Positions 1 through 11,307 of a stretch of DNA of 64,000 nt are shown here, piece after piece. The notes beneath the pieces are model-generated. The model was not told where the DNA came from and made no database searches. It worked only from the letters and a program-made list of their open reading frames with translations. The position numbers and the translations under genes are program-made. Origin of the DNA: Heloderma charlesbogerti (lineage: Eukaryota > Chordata > Lepidosauria > Squamata > Helodermatidae); contig JANEZZ010000739.1 in the NCBI GenBank assembly GCA_026122225.1, forward strand, positions 310,001 through 374,000, given 5' to 3'. Every line of letters starts with the position of its first letter. Positions within the stretch are counted from its first letter, which is position 1.

Positions 1-244
1 GCTTGCAATTTACTGTATACAACTGGGACTGGTGGGGGGAGTGACAAGAGTACATTACGCCACACATGGTAGCAGAAAAAGCAAAGAGAGCTTAATTTGA
101 GCCAGGTTCAGCCTCAAACAGCAAATCACGTCATTCTAGAAATTGTTCTTTGAGCATGCAAAGTGCCTCTCTTTTCCCACTGAAGAACCACAGGCAACTT
201 CATCATATACTGGATGAGGGGCTAAACCTTTGAGTTTCCCTAGG

Positions 245-385
245 ACCTAGACCAGCAGTGGGCAACCTGGCACCCACCAGACTTTTTAAACTACAGCTCC
301 CATCAGCCCCAGCCATTGTGGCCAATGTGCAGGGATTGTGGGAGTTATCATCCAAAACATGTGGAGGGGACCAATTTGCCTGCCG
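245..385. repeat. Palindromic hAT-like MITE, family A
   Basis: The two halves are imperfect reverse complements. Each carries a version of the block ctacagctcccatcag or its complement, and the outer ends resemble cagtgggcaacctgg. The family recurs many times in this window. Its ends (CAGGGGTGGGCAAC in better copies) suggest a hAT-type non-autonomous element; that class is inferred. Confidence 0.6.
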
Positions 386-640
386 CTGTCCTTGGCAGAC
401 TTATCCTGCCACTAGGGATTGTCAATTGATTTGGGAGCAAGAGCAGGAGAACAACTGCCTGGATTGTTCCTGTTGACTTTAAAAGCAGCTTGATCTGCAG
501 CAATAAAACAGGCAAATGTTTTGTTTTCCATAGCAAACATTATTCACTGCTAATGTCTGCACATCAAGCTGCTATTAAAGGCGCTGATGCTGAGCCCACT
601 TGGAAAGTTGGCAACCCTACCCGACACTCCAAAATAAGAA

Positions 641-785
641 AGAAAAGTAGGGCACAATCTTATGCATGTTTGGACAGGAAAAAAAGTCCTACAACTCCCA
701 GCATTCCCAAGCCAGCATTCCCCGGCTGGGGAATGCTGGGAGTTGTAGGACTTTTTTTTGTCTAAACACGCATTCGGAATGCGCC
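641..785. repeat. Palindromic MITE, family B (best copy)
   Basis: This is an almost perfect foldback. The left arm reads gtcctacaactcccagcatt near 687-706 and the right arm is its complement near 733-752. Outer ends gggcacaatcttatgcatg and cgcattcggaatgcgcc are also complementary in their better-preserved relatives. Each arm contains an ACTAYRNNNCCCR-like block. Confidence 0.7.
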
Positions 786-989
786 ATTACGCACTACCCA
801 AAAGCAAAACAATTCCACTGAATTCAGAAAAGGTAGCTCCTCAAATTAAAATCTGCAAGCTTTCTCAACTCGATCCGTACTTAATAAAACTGCTAGTGCA
901 CCAAAGCAGAGTTTAACTAGCTGCTGGCTAGTAAACTTCTTGATTAAGCCCAAACGTGGCACGCACAAAAAGGTTCTTGGCCCAATGGC

Positions 990-1078
990 TGCGATCCTAC
1001 GCACACTTACTTGGGGGTAAGCCCCACTGCGTTTCAGTGAAACTTCTTTCCAAGTCAATATGCATAAGGTTGGTGTGT
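990..1078. repeat. Short foldback repeat, family C
   Basis: About 90 bp with the arrangement cgatcctacgcacacttact / aagtcaatatgcataaggttg. The ends are near-complementary and the middle contains gtaagccccactg. It is one of more than fifteen copies in the window. Confidence 0.6.
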
Positions 1079-2284
1079 ACGTTGTATACTGCAATTTATT
1101 CCCTTCCTTACCAGTAGGCAACAATTGTAGTTTATCTGTCCCGCATGACTCTACTGCTCCAGCAAACCCCATTTTTCCCCGACCCCCAACTCACCCAGAA
1201 AGGCTCTTGCACTCCCCAGAAATGCTGGAGGAAGAGGAAGTCTCTGCTTCCAAAACAATCTGGGCGGCTGTAGGACCCAGAGAGCTCTGCCCATTTAACC
1301 CTTTCTCATCTTACTTAGCAGAAACTAGGGCTTCGTTTTCAGCACATCTCGGCGTCGGGAGCTATTTTTCAACTCCAGGAACCTCAATGATCGGAACCAA
1401 CGAAAGAGCAAACAAGAAGAAAGTGCCTCTGGGCATAGGCAAAGTGCCTTTCCATCGCCCCCGCATAATCACAGACAATTTCCACACATCTGGGATCACT
1501 AGGGGGAAGGACTTCCCGGGTCAGAGGGATGTGGTTTCCGGGCAGCTTTGAGCCCCGGCACCTCTTTTTTGATTTGGAAATTAACCGCCGGCAGAAGCTC
1601 AAGCAGAATAGCCCGCAGCAGCAACACTGGCTAAAGTTGCATTCTCAAGACCACTAAACCCAGATCAGTGTTACACCCTTCAGCCACCCTGCCGTGGCTT
1701 GTGTACAGTGTACGCTGCTGGGCAGAACTTAATTTCAGCCAGGGCTCACACCAAAGGTATAGTTGCCCCCTTCCCTGAGCTGCTGCATCCGTTGTAACGT
1801 CCTGCTCTAGAGGAACTGGTTGCACCTGGTCCTCGCCGCTGTTTGCTTTGGATAGCAGCAGACCACAGAAATGGGCAGTTCATCAGCTGCTTGATGAAGA
1901 GTTCTGTGTAACCTGGAGACTGGCTGGGAAGGGATAGAAAAAGGACCTCCAGGACGGGGGGCGGGAAGGGAAATGGGGTGGGAACTAGCCAATGTTTATT
2001 TGCCTGTGTTACTGTCTGCAGCTTTAAAAAAAATTCACTGCTAGGGTCTGAAGATTAAGTGGGGGAGGGAAACTTGCCAGACCTGTTCCAAACGGGCTAG
2101 ATTGAGATCTTGGGGGAGGAACATTCCTTTAATTCAAGAGAGGGGTTAGAAATGCTATTCAGGAGCCTGCTTTTTTTTTTATTACAAAAATTAATAACCG
2201 AGTATAAACAGTGGGTGGAGTTAACGACGCTTTCCAGTATAACTTGCAGACGGCAGCTTCAAGCATGTCATTAAATGAATAACC

Positions 2285-2375
2285 CCGCAGCCCTATACAC
2301 ACTTATTTCGGACTAAGCCCCCCACTGAACGCAGTGAGACTTGCTCCTGGGTAAGCATCCATAGGATCAAACTGC
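2285..2375. repeat. Short foldback repeat, family C
   Basis: Copy with cagccctatacacacttatt at the left, ccactgaacgcagtgagac in the middle and catccataggatcaaac at the right. Confidence 0.6.
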
Positions 2376-2944
2376 CAGCGTAATATGAGTTGGGGGTAAA
2401 CCGTCTGTGGCCCGAAGGGAGCAGTATATAAAAGTGTACTATTTCATTGCGGATTAATGAACCCCGTTATCTGTAATCCGTTGGTCGCGGGACAAGATTC
2501 AAAGGGCCCGTTGCCTGTGCAGTCCGATCCTATGCATGCTTACTCAGAAGCAAACCCTGCTCACTTCAACAGGGCTTGCTCTCAAGCGACGTTGTGGTGG
2601 CCTTAACAGACTTGGAGAGGACAGGATTTCGCAAATGGCGCTGCTTTCCTCGCATTTTTCTGAAAAAAACTGAAAATACCTTCTTTTGCAGGCCTGAAGG
2701 CACACAAGTTCTCTTTTGTATCTGATCACCCTGAGGCTAGGTCAAAGACGCCAGTAACCCAGGTTGCTGAGTGTGTATTTTAAAAAACCAAATCCTAATT
2801 TTGAAGGGATTTGCTTTGAAATAAGTGTGTTTTGAATTGGAGCCTAACTAGTCTCAGGAGTAACTCGCTTGATTCACTCGCTTGAGCCATACTGCAATTA
2901 TTTCTCACATGATGCACTTATTCTTTGCTTCAGAGAAACTGAAG

Positions 2945-3030
2945 TTGCTATCCTAAACCCTCTTCCTAGGGGGTAAGACCCACTGAGCGTAGTGAGGCTT
3001 ACTTCTAAGTCAACAGGCATAGGATTCTTT
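2945..3030. repeat. Short foldback repeat, family C
   Basis: Copy with gggggtaagacccactgag in the middle and caacaggcataggattc at the right end. Confidence 0.6.
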
Positions 3031-3739
3031 ATGAACAGAGCTCCGGGCGTTTCCCCGTTGCGTGACAGGCAGAAATCAACTGGTAAGGATTTCCCGTCAC
3101 TGCATTTCCATGCTGAGAAAAGCACCATTGGTTGATCTCTCTCTGTTGCAGCTGTAAAAAAAGCACATAATCTATTCTGTTATTGTAATGACTCATCGCA
3201 TTTTTGTAACAAATGCTTATCAATCCACATAGTTTTGTTGTTTGTTTAAAATCCAAGCCTCTCTACAGGCTTTTCAGTCTGAATAATATTGTGCAAGTAT
3301 TTCTGAAGGTGACTATTCGGCAGAAGGAAATGAAAGGAGCCAAGCGTCTGCCCAGTTGATGGCCTTCTTTTGTGTAGCCAATGCATTCTCCTGGGCTGGG
3401 CTTTTGTTTGCATGCACACCGACTGCATACATTCTAATGCAATGTTCAGCTGTTTGTGGCAAATACAAAATGCCCTGAGACCATATGAGTGCAATGAGGC
3501 CTAGTCACCTGCACAGCCTTTTTTGATCTGAGCATGCTGGGAGAGGGGTGGAGGTTGATGATATCAAATTCCAGAAAGTGAGGGATGCAAAGGCAAAAGA
3601 GGCAAGTAAGACCTTGGCCATCTGAAACGAAGAAATAGCAGTGAAGAGCACTTTGGGGCATTTGAAGTGTGCAAGCTGACAGACACTGGACTGGTCCTGC
3701 ATTTCTTGGCTGACAAGAGCACAGTTGTGTATGAGAACC

Positions 3740-4790
3740 AGGCTTGTAAGATTTTATTTTTTTCCAGATTGTGTTCCATTTTTTGTATTCCTTCCTGGCA
3801 TTGCATTGATTTGCTTCCCTTGTGTGAGTCGATTGGGACTGGTTTGCTACTTCAAAAAATGTATTGTTCCAACACAAATGTAGTTTTAAAAATGTCCATT
3901 GCCTGGTGATAAAGCAATTGTGGGATTGAGAGAATATAGCGTTGAATTTTGTATGGTCCAAAGATCTTGGGTCTTCAAATCTTAGAAGATTTAAATTGTA
4001 TGCAGAATGAAGTATTAAGGGCCGTACAAGAAGTACAGAGAATGATTCCAACATTATACTTGCACTTGGAAATGGGGTTTGTGAAAATACATCACCGGGC
4101 TTTTAATTATTGGTTAAAAGCTCTTGGGCATGCCAAACATATAGGTTAGCAAAAATCTGTTCTCTGGATCAAAGAAGAATCAGCTTGCAGAAAGTTAAAT
4201 CTTAATATCAAGGCATAGTTTCCCTACTAAACAAATTTGGATATTCGAAGACCTGCTTCTGCCAGAGGAGTTTAAACTTAGACGCTATGATGTATTCGCT
4301 CTGGCTGAAATCCCATATGCCCAATTTTCTGGGATTAAGATCCATTGACCTCAGTAGGATTTCCTTCTGAGTAAAGATATCTACAGTTGCATTGTTAAAC
4401 CTTTACTCTCTTAGGACAGTCAAGGTTGCCCAGCGGTATAATCTAATCAAATATAAACCAGGTTTGGAGGATTATCTACGCAGAATTTATACATTTAACT
4501 TGAGGGAATTCATTTTTTCCAGATTTCAACTACTGCCATCTGTGGTGTTAGAGAGGGTAGGTCGTCTTGTCTGAGGTTCTTGTATCTATCACTACCAGCC
4601 AAACAGGGTCTTCCTTGCTTTCTTTTTCTCACTTGCCCACTGCCGCAGGCTGTAAGAGGAATGGATATGTTAAAGAACGATGCTAATTGGTCTGACCTCC
4701 ACAAGATAGGGTTCTTTTGCCTTTTAACAATGACTTCAGGATAACAGGTAAAGCTGCCACAGTATTAATGGCATTAGCAGAGCTTACTTG
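3740..4790 (+). mobile_element. LINE fragment, Vingi-like ORF2 C-terminus
   Basis: Translated pieces in shifting frames read like the region after the reverse transcriptase of a reptile LINE: a LGLQILEDLNCMQNEVLR-type segment at 3960-4020, an AFNYWLKALGH segment near 4100, and FSRFQLLPSVVLE near 4520. Frames are broken by stops and shifts, and a family C repeat sits inside at about 4318-4395. The Vingi assignment rests on remembered similarity only. Confidence 0.5.
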
Positions 4791-5692
4791 AGCAGAACAC
4801 AATTGATTGCATTACATATGTTGAATGAATTTAAAGTATTTTTTATACTGTTAGATTTTAGATTTCTTGATTCTAATTCCTTTTTCTTGGAGTTTTGTAA
4901 TTGGCGGTGGCTAAACAATACAACTAACTGAACTAAACAGCCGTGGAAGAAACTTCCTTGCTTAATTCTGTGTCAGGCTTAGAGGCATAGAAGCAGTGCT
5001 AGGGGAAGAAAATGAGAACCCTACCGATTTGTGCAATTGCTTCAGCTGGAGTCAATTCACATGACTTTGAGTCACCACCCCGAGAATGTCTCTTGCGTGG
5101 ATCATTGCTGTGTTTGGTGACCACTGAAGAGATTTGTGGTTACTTGGCAATATGTGCAATTCATCTCTCAGCTATAAAATTGCTACAGCACCTTCTGTGT
5201 TGCACAGTGACAGCGCCATAAAAGCTACAAGAGGAAGTATTTGCAAAACCAAGCTTTGCATTATCTGCTCAGTCCATGTTCTCTGCGTTCCAGTTGGTGT
5301 GAATTCGAGGGGGAAAGTGTATTTCTTCTATCTCTGGATCCAGGTTTGAGCGGCAAAGTGCCCTCTGGAGAACCTGCTCGTTAGTCCATCAGCCCTGGCA
5401 CACTTACTTGGTGACAGAGGTGGGCAGCAGCACTCTGACCAGGCCTGGATGGTTGGTCTTGGCCACCATTTTAATTTCCTGCACTGCCCCAGAATACTGC
5501 TACATCAGGGGCAGGGGAGGGGGTGCACTGTAGGGAATTTTCTTTTCTCTTTTAAACGTTGACAGATTGTTCACTGGTCTTCTGTGTCATGTCTAGTTTG
5601 GCCCTAAGAATTCCACCTCGAATTAAAGCAACATATTTCATATTGTTTACATTTAATAGTGAAGGTAAGTCAGCAGTTAAAGAGAGAACCAA

Positions 5693-5865
5693 TGTGGTGT
5701 AGTGATTAGATTGTTGGACTGGGAAAACCCAGGGTCTAGTCCCCACTTGGGTGACTTTGGGCCAGTCACTGAATCTTAGCCTAGCCTACGTCATGGGGTT
5801 AATGTATAAGGATAAAATGGAGAGGAGGAGGATCATGTACACCTTCTTGGAGGAAAAGGTGGGCG
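5693..5865 (+). mobile_element. tRNA-derived SINE, 5' part, interrupted
   Basis: The head carries a pol III A-box-like segment (tggtgtagtgattagattg) and a B-box-like segment (gggtctagtcccc). The body has the squamate-type gggccagtcactgaatc and ggataaaatggagaggaggag blocks. The expected tail (gggagataaatgtaac... ataaataaa) is found only at 6407-6440, beyond an inserted element. Confidence 0.65.
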
Positions 5866-6338
5866 TCAGGGTTCCCCTTATGATTTGGATCCCCTGAGTA
5901 ACTCCTTGAGAATCAATTGCCTTCTTAGAGTCACACCTTCCTCCTTTTAAATTTCCCCTTCCCAATAATGTGGGGTTTAAGCTGTAGATGTGGGGTGACT
6001 GACCACAACATTTTACTGGTAAATTAAAACAAGCAAATTACAACTAAAGGTATTTACAGAATAGAGCTGAGTGATACAAAAGGCATTAAGAGAAAATAAA
6101 GGTTGCAAAAATAGAAGTTCCTCTACCCTAGCTGCACTTAAGACTTCTCCAGGCTGCTTCTTGCTGCTCTCTCTTCAGGCTCTGGTCTTCCTCTCCCTCT
6201 GGTCTGCCTCTCTCTAGCTCACTCTCCCTTTATATCTCCTCCAAAAGTACTGTTTCATACCTGGAGGAATGAAACCTAACTCAGGAAAACAAAACTTAGC
6301 TGGGGAAATGAAACTATTCTCAGGGATACCCCGTCACA
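5864..6338 (-). mobile_element. Probable solo LTR inserted in a SINE
   Basis: Read on the minus strand it starts TGTGACGGGGTATCC. It has a TATA-like box (agatataaaggg) near 6229-6240 and AT-rich polyadenylation-type sequence near 6090. It ends ...aaccctgacg, close to the TG...CA pattern of LTRs. The interrupted SINE resumes about 60 bp further on, which defines an insertion. No protein-coding retroelement sequence adjoins it. Class (ERV or gypsy-like) cannot be told from the sequence. Confidence 0.5.
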
Positions 6339-6626
6339 ACAACAAAAAAACAGGCTTCTAGGCTTGACCCTTTTCCTCACCTCTGTAGACCTCAAACCTT
6401 CATAGTGGGAGATAAATGTAACAAAAAAATACATAAATAAAGAGGAGGAGGAGCTCTCATGTGTCACCTTGCAAGAAAGGTGATCAGGTTGTCCAAATCT
6501 GAACCATTTTAGTAAGTTTGTCAAATTCAAATTTTTCCAAAGTTTGTATGCAGGAAAGATCTATAGACCCAATTACATGATTTTGGAGAACTGTTTTTCC
6601 AGTGCTTTAAAATAAGGCTTTTTCAG

Positions 6627-6705
6627 CCCAATCTTAATTGACATGTTTACTTGGAAGTAAGTCCCATTGAGTTCAGCTAACTGTGCATAGAATCAAAACC
6701 TTAGG
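6627..6705. repeat. Short foldback repeat, family C
   Basis: Copy with ttacttggaagtaagtccc and cattgagttcagc in the middle. The ends are cccaatctt and gcatagaatc. Confidence 0.6.
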
Positions 6706-7231
6706 AGCTGGAACAGCCTACTTCAACTATAATTTCTTCAAGTTGCGCTATAGGTTTCGTCTTCCAGTCAACCAATCTTCTTTATTAGTCTTGAATTTAA
6801 ACGAACTGGCTTGTTAAAGCAGGAAGAATCAAAATGTGTGTCACTTAATCCAAAATACCAGCTTTATACCCCTTTTCACAAGTCAGTGATGTAGCCAGAA
6901 TCAGAATTTTCTTTGCTGGAGGAATCTAACTAAAGTGGTACTTAGAGCACATGAAAGCTATGTCATGAAGCTACCAATGGGTAGGTTTTTAAAGCCCTTG
7001 TTGATTAATACCAATTAACTGAGTAAAGCTTGCATCCTTATTAATAATGTAGCTGAAATTAAAATTTTAACATTTATGTTTATATTTGCTGTTTATTATG
7101 TGATTACCACCCCTCCAGCTTGGCATCCCACCCAGTTAAGGCATTTTTCCATCTCTTAGCCTCTCCCGCTGGCAAATTGGTCACTGGAAAGCCTAGCAGA
7201 AGTCCAAGGAAGCTCAGAAGCCACCCCAAGG

Positions 7232-8062
7232 ATGAGGAGGAAAATGGCAGCAAAGCGGAACATGGTGGCCCAGTATCTCCAGTGTCAGGCACCGCTGGAG
7301 CAACGCATACAGCCGTCGGTGAAAATGGAGAAGGAGCCAGACCCAACAGGCTCCGACTCATTGGGAATATCAGAGGGTTCTGTAAAAACCTATCGTATTG
7401 TGCAGGTAGGGACTGGTGGCGGAGGTCTAAGACTGGTAACACCTCAGCAGACTAGAAGCGAACGGCTGGAGGCTCCTCAGCGCTGGGAAATCCAGGGGCA
7501 GGAGTTGCCCACTCCGGAGCTTACGCCAGTCCAGTCACCGGCATGGAGGAACCTGCAAGTGCCAGAGCTCACGCTGACGGAAGACGTTGAGACCTACTTG
7601 GCTACCTTCGAGGATGTGGCTGAGGCCTGCAAGTGGCCGAAGGAACAGTGGGTGACCCGGCTCATGCCAGCCCTCAACGGAGCTGCGCTTCAGGCCTACA
7701 ATAGTTTGGATCCTAGAGAGAGCGGGGATTATGGGAAAGTGAAGGCTGCCATCTTGCGGGAGGATGCTGTCAGCCTGGAAAGGCAGCGCCAGAGCTTCAG
7801 GCACTTCCGTTACCAGGAGGCTGAGGGGCCCCGGGACGTCTGCACTCGGCTACGGGGGCTCTGTCATCGCTGGCTGGAGCCCGAGAGCCGTAGCAAGGAG
7901 CAGATTGTGGAGCTGCTGGTCCTGGAACAGTTCCTGACCATCCTGCCAGAGGAAATGCAGGACTGGGTTCAGGAGTATCGCCCAAAGACTTGTATCCAGG
8001 CTGTGACCCTGGCAGAGCATTTCCTGCTGAAGCAGCAAGAGGGCGAGAGATGGGATCAGCAG
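7232..8062 (+). CDS. SCAN-KRAB-like zinc finger gene, exon with SCAN domain
   Basis: First coding exon of a 483-aa SCAN-family transcription factor; SCAN domains form homo- or heterodimers in the nucleus. Residues 30-33 (VKME) fit the sumoylation motif. Residues about 113-178 (from [18 protein letters not shown] to [10 protein letters not shown]) match the N-terminal half of a Gmr1-type capsid. Residues about 182-267 are a full SCAN domain ([19 protein letters not shown], then [20 protein letters not shown]). The exon ends in phase 0 at CAG|GTGAGA. ATG 7232 is the first in frame; ATG 7244 and 7262 have equal or better Kozak context, so the true start could be a few codons later. Upstream non-coding exons were not found. 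Confidence 0.85.
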
Positions 8063-9225
8063 GTGAGAGCTTTTTGCCACCGTGACCGGAAGTCTAGAAA
8101 GCTACAGGGCTGTGATAGTGTTGCTAAGTTTGAATGTAGAAACCACCACAGGGTTTGGGGGCCCATGAGCACATCTGACATTTTGAAAAAGCATCCTCAC
8201 CATAAATTGCCAAGGGGGGTAAACATTTTGTGTGTCCCCCCCCCTCTGGATTTTCACTTCTCTTGCCACCCTGCTTGTCTGGATTCTCATTTTTCTTGGT
8301 CCATTGATTTTAATAGAGGTGGGGGGAAAGGTGCTGAAAAACTTGCCCCAAGGATCCTTGATGGGGGGTGGGCTTCCCTTCCCCCTCAAGCTGTTTTTCA
8401 GCAGGGCACCTTCCCCCATTAAAGTCAATGGAGTCCTGGACAGGCAGCGACTTCAAGTTTACTTAGGGATTGGTGGGCTGTGTCTGGCTTGGTCATTCAC
8501 AAGCTGTACCGTTCTGGCTTATGCTGCTGTGAATTCAGCAGAGATCAAGCATTTTCTCTGGCCTTCCCCACTTCTTTCTCCCCACTCCCATTACAGATAT
8601 TTGGATCAGCTCTGACCAGTGTTGTAGCGAAGCCAGGCTTGCAGGGTCCACGCAAACTGGGATGTTTGGATTACCAGGAATGATTATGTCATCTGCCACA
8701 CCCTTCAGGTTTCTCTGTTCCCTATGAGCTTAGCTGCAATCCTCTCAGCAGCTAGGAGGAAAGTGGATTTTCCCAGCACCAGTACATTTTTGCAAACTAT
8801 CCCTGTTGAAATGCAAAGTATGTTGCAGTGGCTTGGTTTTGGATGGGCAATTAAGACACATTTGCTCCTAGTGGAGATGAAAACTGGTTTGTTGAAATGG
8901 ATCAAAGTAGCTGCCTGCATTTGTGGACTCTTCTTGGGAATGTGGCTATGAGGAATGCCATGATGAGTGCCTTGCTGTCACACTGGCTCTGAGTCAGATC
9001 CCTGGCCCACCTGGCTCAGATACTGTCTACCCTGAATGGATGTTTCTCTCCAGGTTCACAGGTAGAGTTGCCAGCACGTCTTTTTACACTGATGACTTTG
9101 GGGATTGAAACAGGAAATCGCTACCTCTGCCTGTAGCTCTTATGTTCCCTAACAGATGATATATTTTCCTCTCTCCCCTCTGTGCCCCTCTGCCTTGAAT
9201 GGGGGAGTCCTTGCTGCTGTTTCAG

Positions 9226-9355
9226 GTGCTAGGGCCGTTTGTGCTTGAGGAGGCTGTGAGTTTCCCAGAAAATGAGCAATTACCATTGGACACCAGGCAG
9301 ATGATGCTCTGCAGAGAGGCCAAGGAAGAGGTGAACGAGAACCCCGCCTCACTGG
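9226..9355 (+). CDS. SCAN-KRAB-like zinc finger gene, KRAB-like exon
   Basis: This 130-bp exon lies between a polypyrimidine-rich acceptor (ctgctgtttcag) and the donor CTGG|GTAAGG, running from phase 0 to phase 1. The product contains VLEEAVSFPENEQLPLDTRQ followed by a CREAKEEVNENPASLG-type end. That is the layout of a KRAB A box, in which the family usually reads VAVYFSEEEW...LDPxQ...REVMxENYxxxxSLG. The usual W and several contact residues are missing, so co-repressor (TRIM28) binding is doubtful. The KRAB call rests on pattern similarity only. Confidence 0.65.
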
Positions 9356-9684
9356 GTAAGGATTTTGTGTGGCCTCTGCTAATGTATAAAGACCTGGGGG
9401 GGCGGGGGGATACCAGGAAAAAAAACTATTTTTTCCCAGGGATTTTTGGAAAAATTGGGAGAGAAACGTTTTTTCCTGAATTTTCTGTGCATTTTGAACA
9501 GATGGAGTAATAGATAGAAAGTGGTGCGATGACACCATCTTCATTAAAGGTTGAGCCACATGTCCTTCAGAATCAGGTGGGGCAGTCTTTTTAGAGAACT
9601 GTACCACTTCAAAATGTTAGGGAAACGGGATCCTCCACGTTAAGAAAACACACACACAAAAATCCCTTTACTTGTCAGTGAGGT

Positions 9685-10023
9685 TGATCAGTGGGGGAAA
9701 CAACGCAGTGTCAGTTGTTTCCCCCACACGTGCCAGTTGCACAACCGGGATTACCCTCATTAGTCACGTTACAGGTTGTCGTGTTGTCCAAACCCGGTGT
9801 GCAGCATGGGCGTAGTGAATTTTCACCCACCCTACAACCCCAAATGCAAGCCATTGGTGGTAGCTTGGGTGAAAAGTCACTGTGCCTGTACCATGCGCTG
9901 GGTTCGGATGACACAGCAACCCGCGATGCGGCGTTGGTAATTAGGGTTAATCCTGGTCACGTGACCAGCATGCACCGGGGTAGGGGGGGAAACCAATGCT
10001 GCGTTGTTTCCCCCACTTGATCA
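9685..10023. mobile_element. MITE with 24-bp terminal inverted repeats
   Basis: The left end tgatca + gtgggggaaacaacgcag (9685-9708) is exactly complementary to ctgcgttgtttcccccac (9999-10016), which is followed by ttgatca. The 339-bp element has no coding capacity. It lies in the second intron of the first SCAN gene. Superfamily unknown. Confidence 0.7.
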
Positions 10024-10538
10024 TCTGAACCCAGTCAGTGTGCTGGAGAGAAGCCTAGGCTGAAAATCCTCCTCCCTAGCTGGCTAATAGGCATGGAGTT
10101 CCTGATTCAGCTGTGCTAGCCCCTCACCTGCGTTCTGAAGTGGTACAGGCTCACAGGGCCTGTAGTACCATATGATTCAGCTGTACCTGTGGTTCGGCTC
10201 AAAGTGTTAACAGTATGAAATTATTGCTGCTGAAGTCTTTAGGGAAGAAAAATGCACTTTGAGGATACTCTCCATAAACACTAGTCGCCATCTTATTTTT
10301 CCAGGCCTTTTAGATCCATCCATCTTTAACACTTCTTTTGCCAGTAACACTGGTGGCTGCACATTTAATATGTTTTATTATTTTTACTGATTTCTTTATT
10401 TTGTTACAGATTTTAAATTTCACTGTAAGGTACCCCAGACTAAGATAATTGCAAGTAGTCTCCAATGAGATCAATGTGAAGCGTTAGTCATCACTTAAGT
10501 CTCATTGAAATCAATGACAACTCGGTGCAGCTAACTTG

Positions 10539-10628
10539 CAGTGCAATCTTATATGTGTCTACTTGGAAGTAAGTCCCATTAGGTTCAGTGGGGCTTACTC
10601 CCAGGTAAGTGGGTATAGGTTTGCAGCA
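10539..10628. repeat. Short foldback repeat, family C (well preserved)
   Basis: One of the best copies: gtgcaatcttatatgtgtct at the left, gtaagtcccattaggttcag in the middle and gtgggtataggtttgcagc at the right. Confidence 0.65.
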
Positions 10629-10689
10629 GTCTGTCTGAATCCAATCCAACATCATGAATTGTGTTAACATGATCTGGATATTTCTCCCC

Positions 10690-11100
10690 TACATTTTTCT
10701 CAATTCAAAGTGCTGCTCTTAACCTTTTAAAGTCCTACACGGCTTAATACCTGTTAGATTGCTTTATCCCGCATCAATCCACCCATCCACTGATTATCAT
10801 ATACCTTTCTCCAGGTGCTCCTGCCATCTGAACTGCAGTGGGCTCATGCTCTCCTTACTGTCATTTAGGTGGCTGGCAAAACATTTCTGTTTTCCCAGGC
10901 TTTTAAGAACTGTATTTAGCAGTTAGCATTTTTAATTTAAAGCTTATTGTCTATTTGAATGGACTTTTGCTCCTTTAGTTTGTATGCCTAGTTTTATTAT
11001 TTCTGATTTTTAATTGTATTTTAATTGTTTCTTACTACTTTATTGGTCACTCTGGGAACATAGTTTATATCCCACACCTGCAATATAAATCTAAGTAACT
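10690..11100 (+). mobile_element. LINE 3' end, L2-like
   Basis: Begins with caattcaaagtgctgctctt and ggcttaatacctgttagatt. It continues through a T-rich 3' untranslated stretch and ends with gcaatataaatctaagtaac. The same order recurs at 47450-47850 and 22500-22775. Confidence 0.5.
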
Positions 11101-11104
11101 AAAT

Positions 11105-11275
11105 ATGCTGCCTCCAGTATTAGAGGCAGTGAGCCTATGTACACCAGTTGCTGGGGAACCTGGGTGGGTGGGTGCTGTTGTGGGTTCCTGGTCAGCCACT
11201 GTGTGAACAGAATGGTGGACTAGATGGACCCTTGGTCTGATCCAGCAGGGCTCTTCTTGTATTCTTAAATGGCTG
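11105..11275 (+). mobile_element. LINE 3' end, CR1-like
   Basis: Contains tattagaggcagtgagcc, tgtacaccagttgctgggg and actagatggacccttggtc. It is the same 3' end that closes the longer LINE copy at 14345-15815. Confidence 0.6.
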
Positions 11276-11307
11276 AAGTAGACAGTTCCTGAGCATGTAT
11301 AAAATTG

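Larger units (their letters stand above)
1..3735. other. Gene-free flank with short repeats
   Basis: No reading frame here has a recognisable domain or convincing splice sites. The stretch holds several short palindromic repeats (listed separately) and otherwise unique AT-balanced DNA. Some CpG-containing sequence near 1330-1600 is too weak to call a promoter. Confidence 0.6.

Noticed and set aside
3446..4054. 202-codon minus-strand frame
   Set aside because: No domain, no splice context, and the plus strand of the same DNA is a recognisable LINE scrap.
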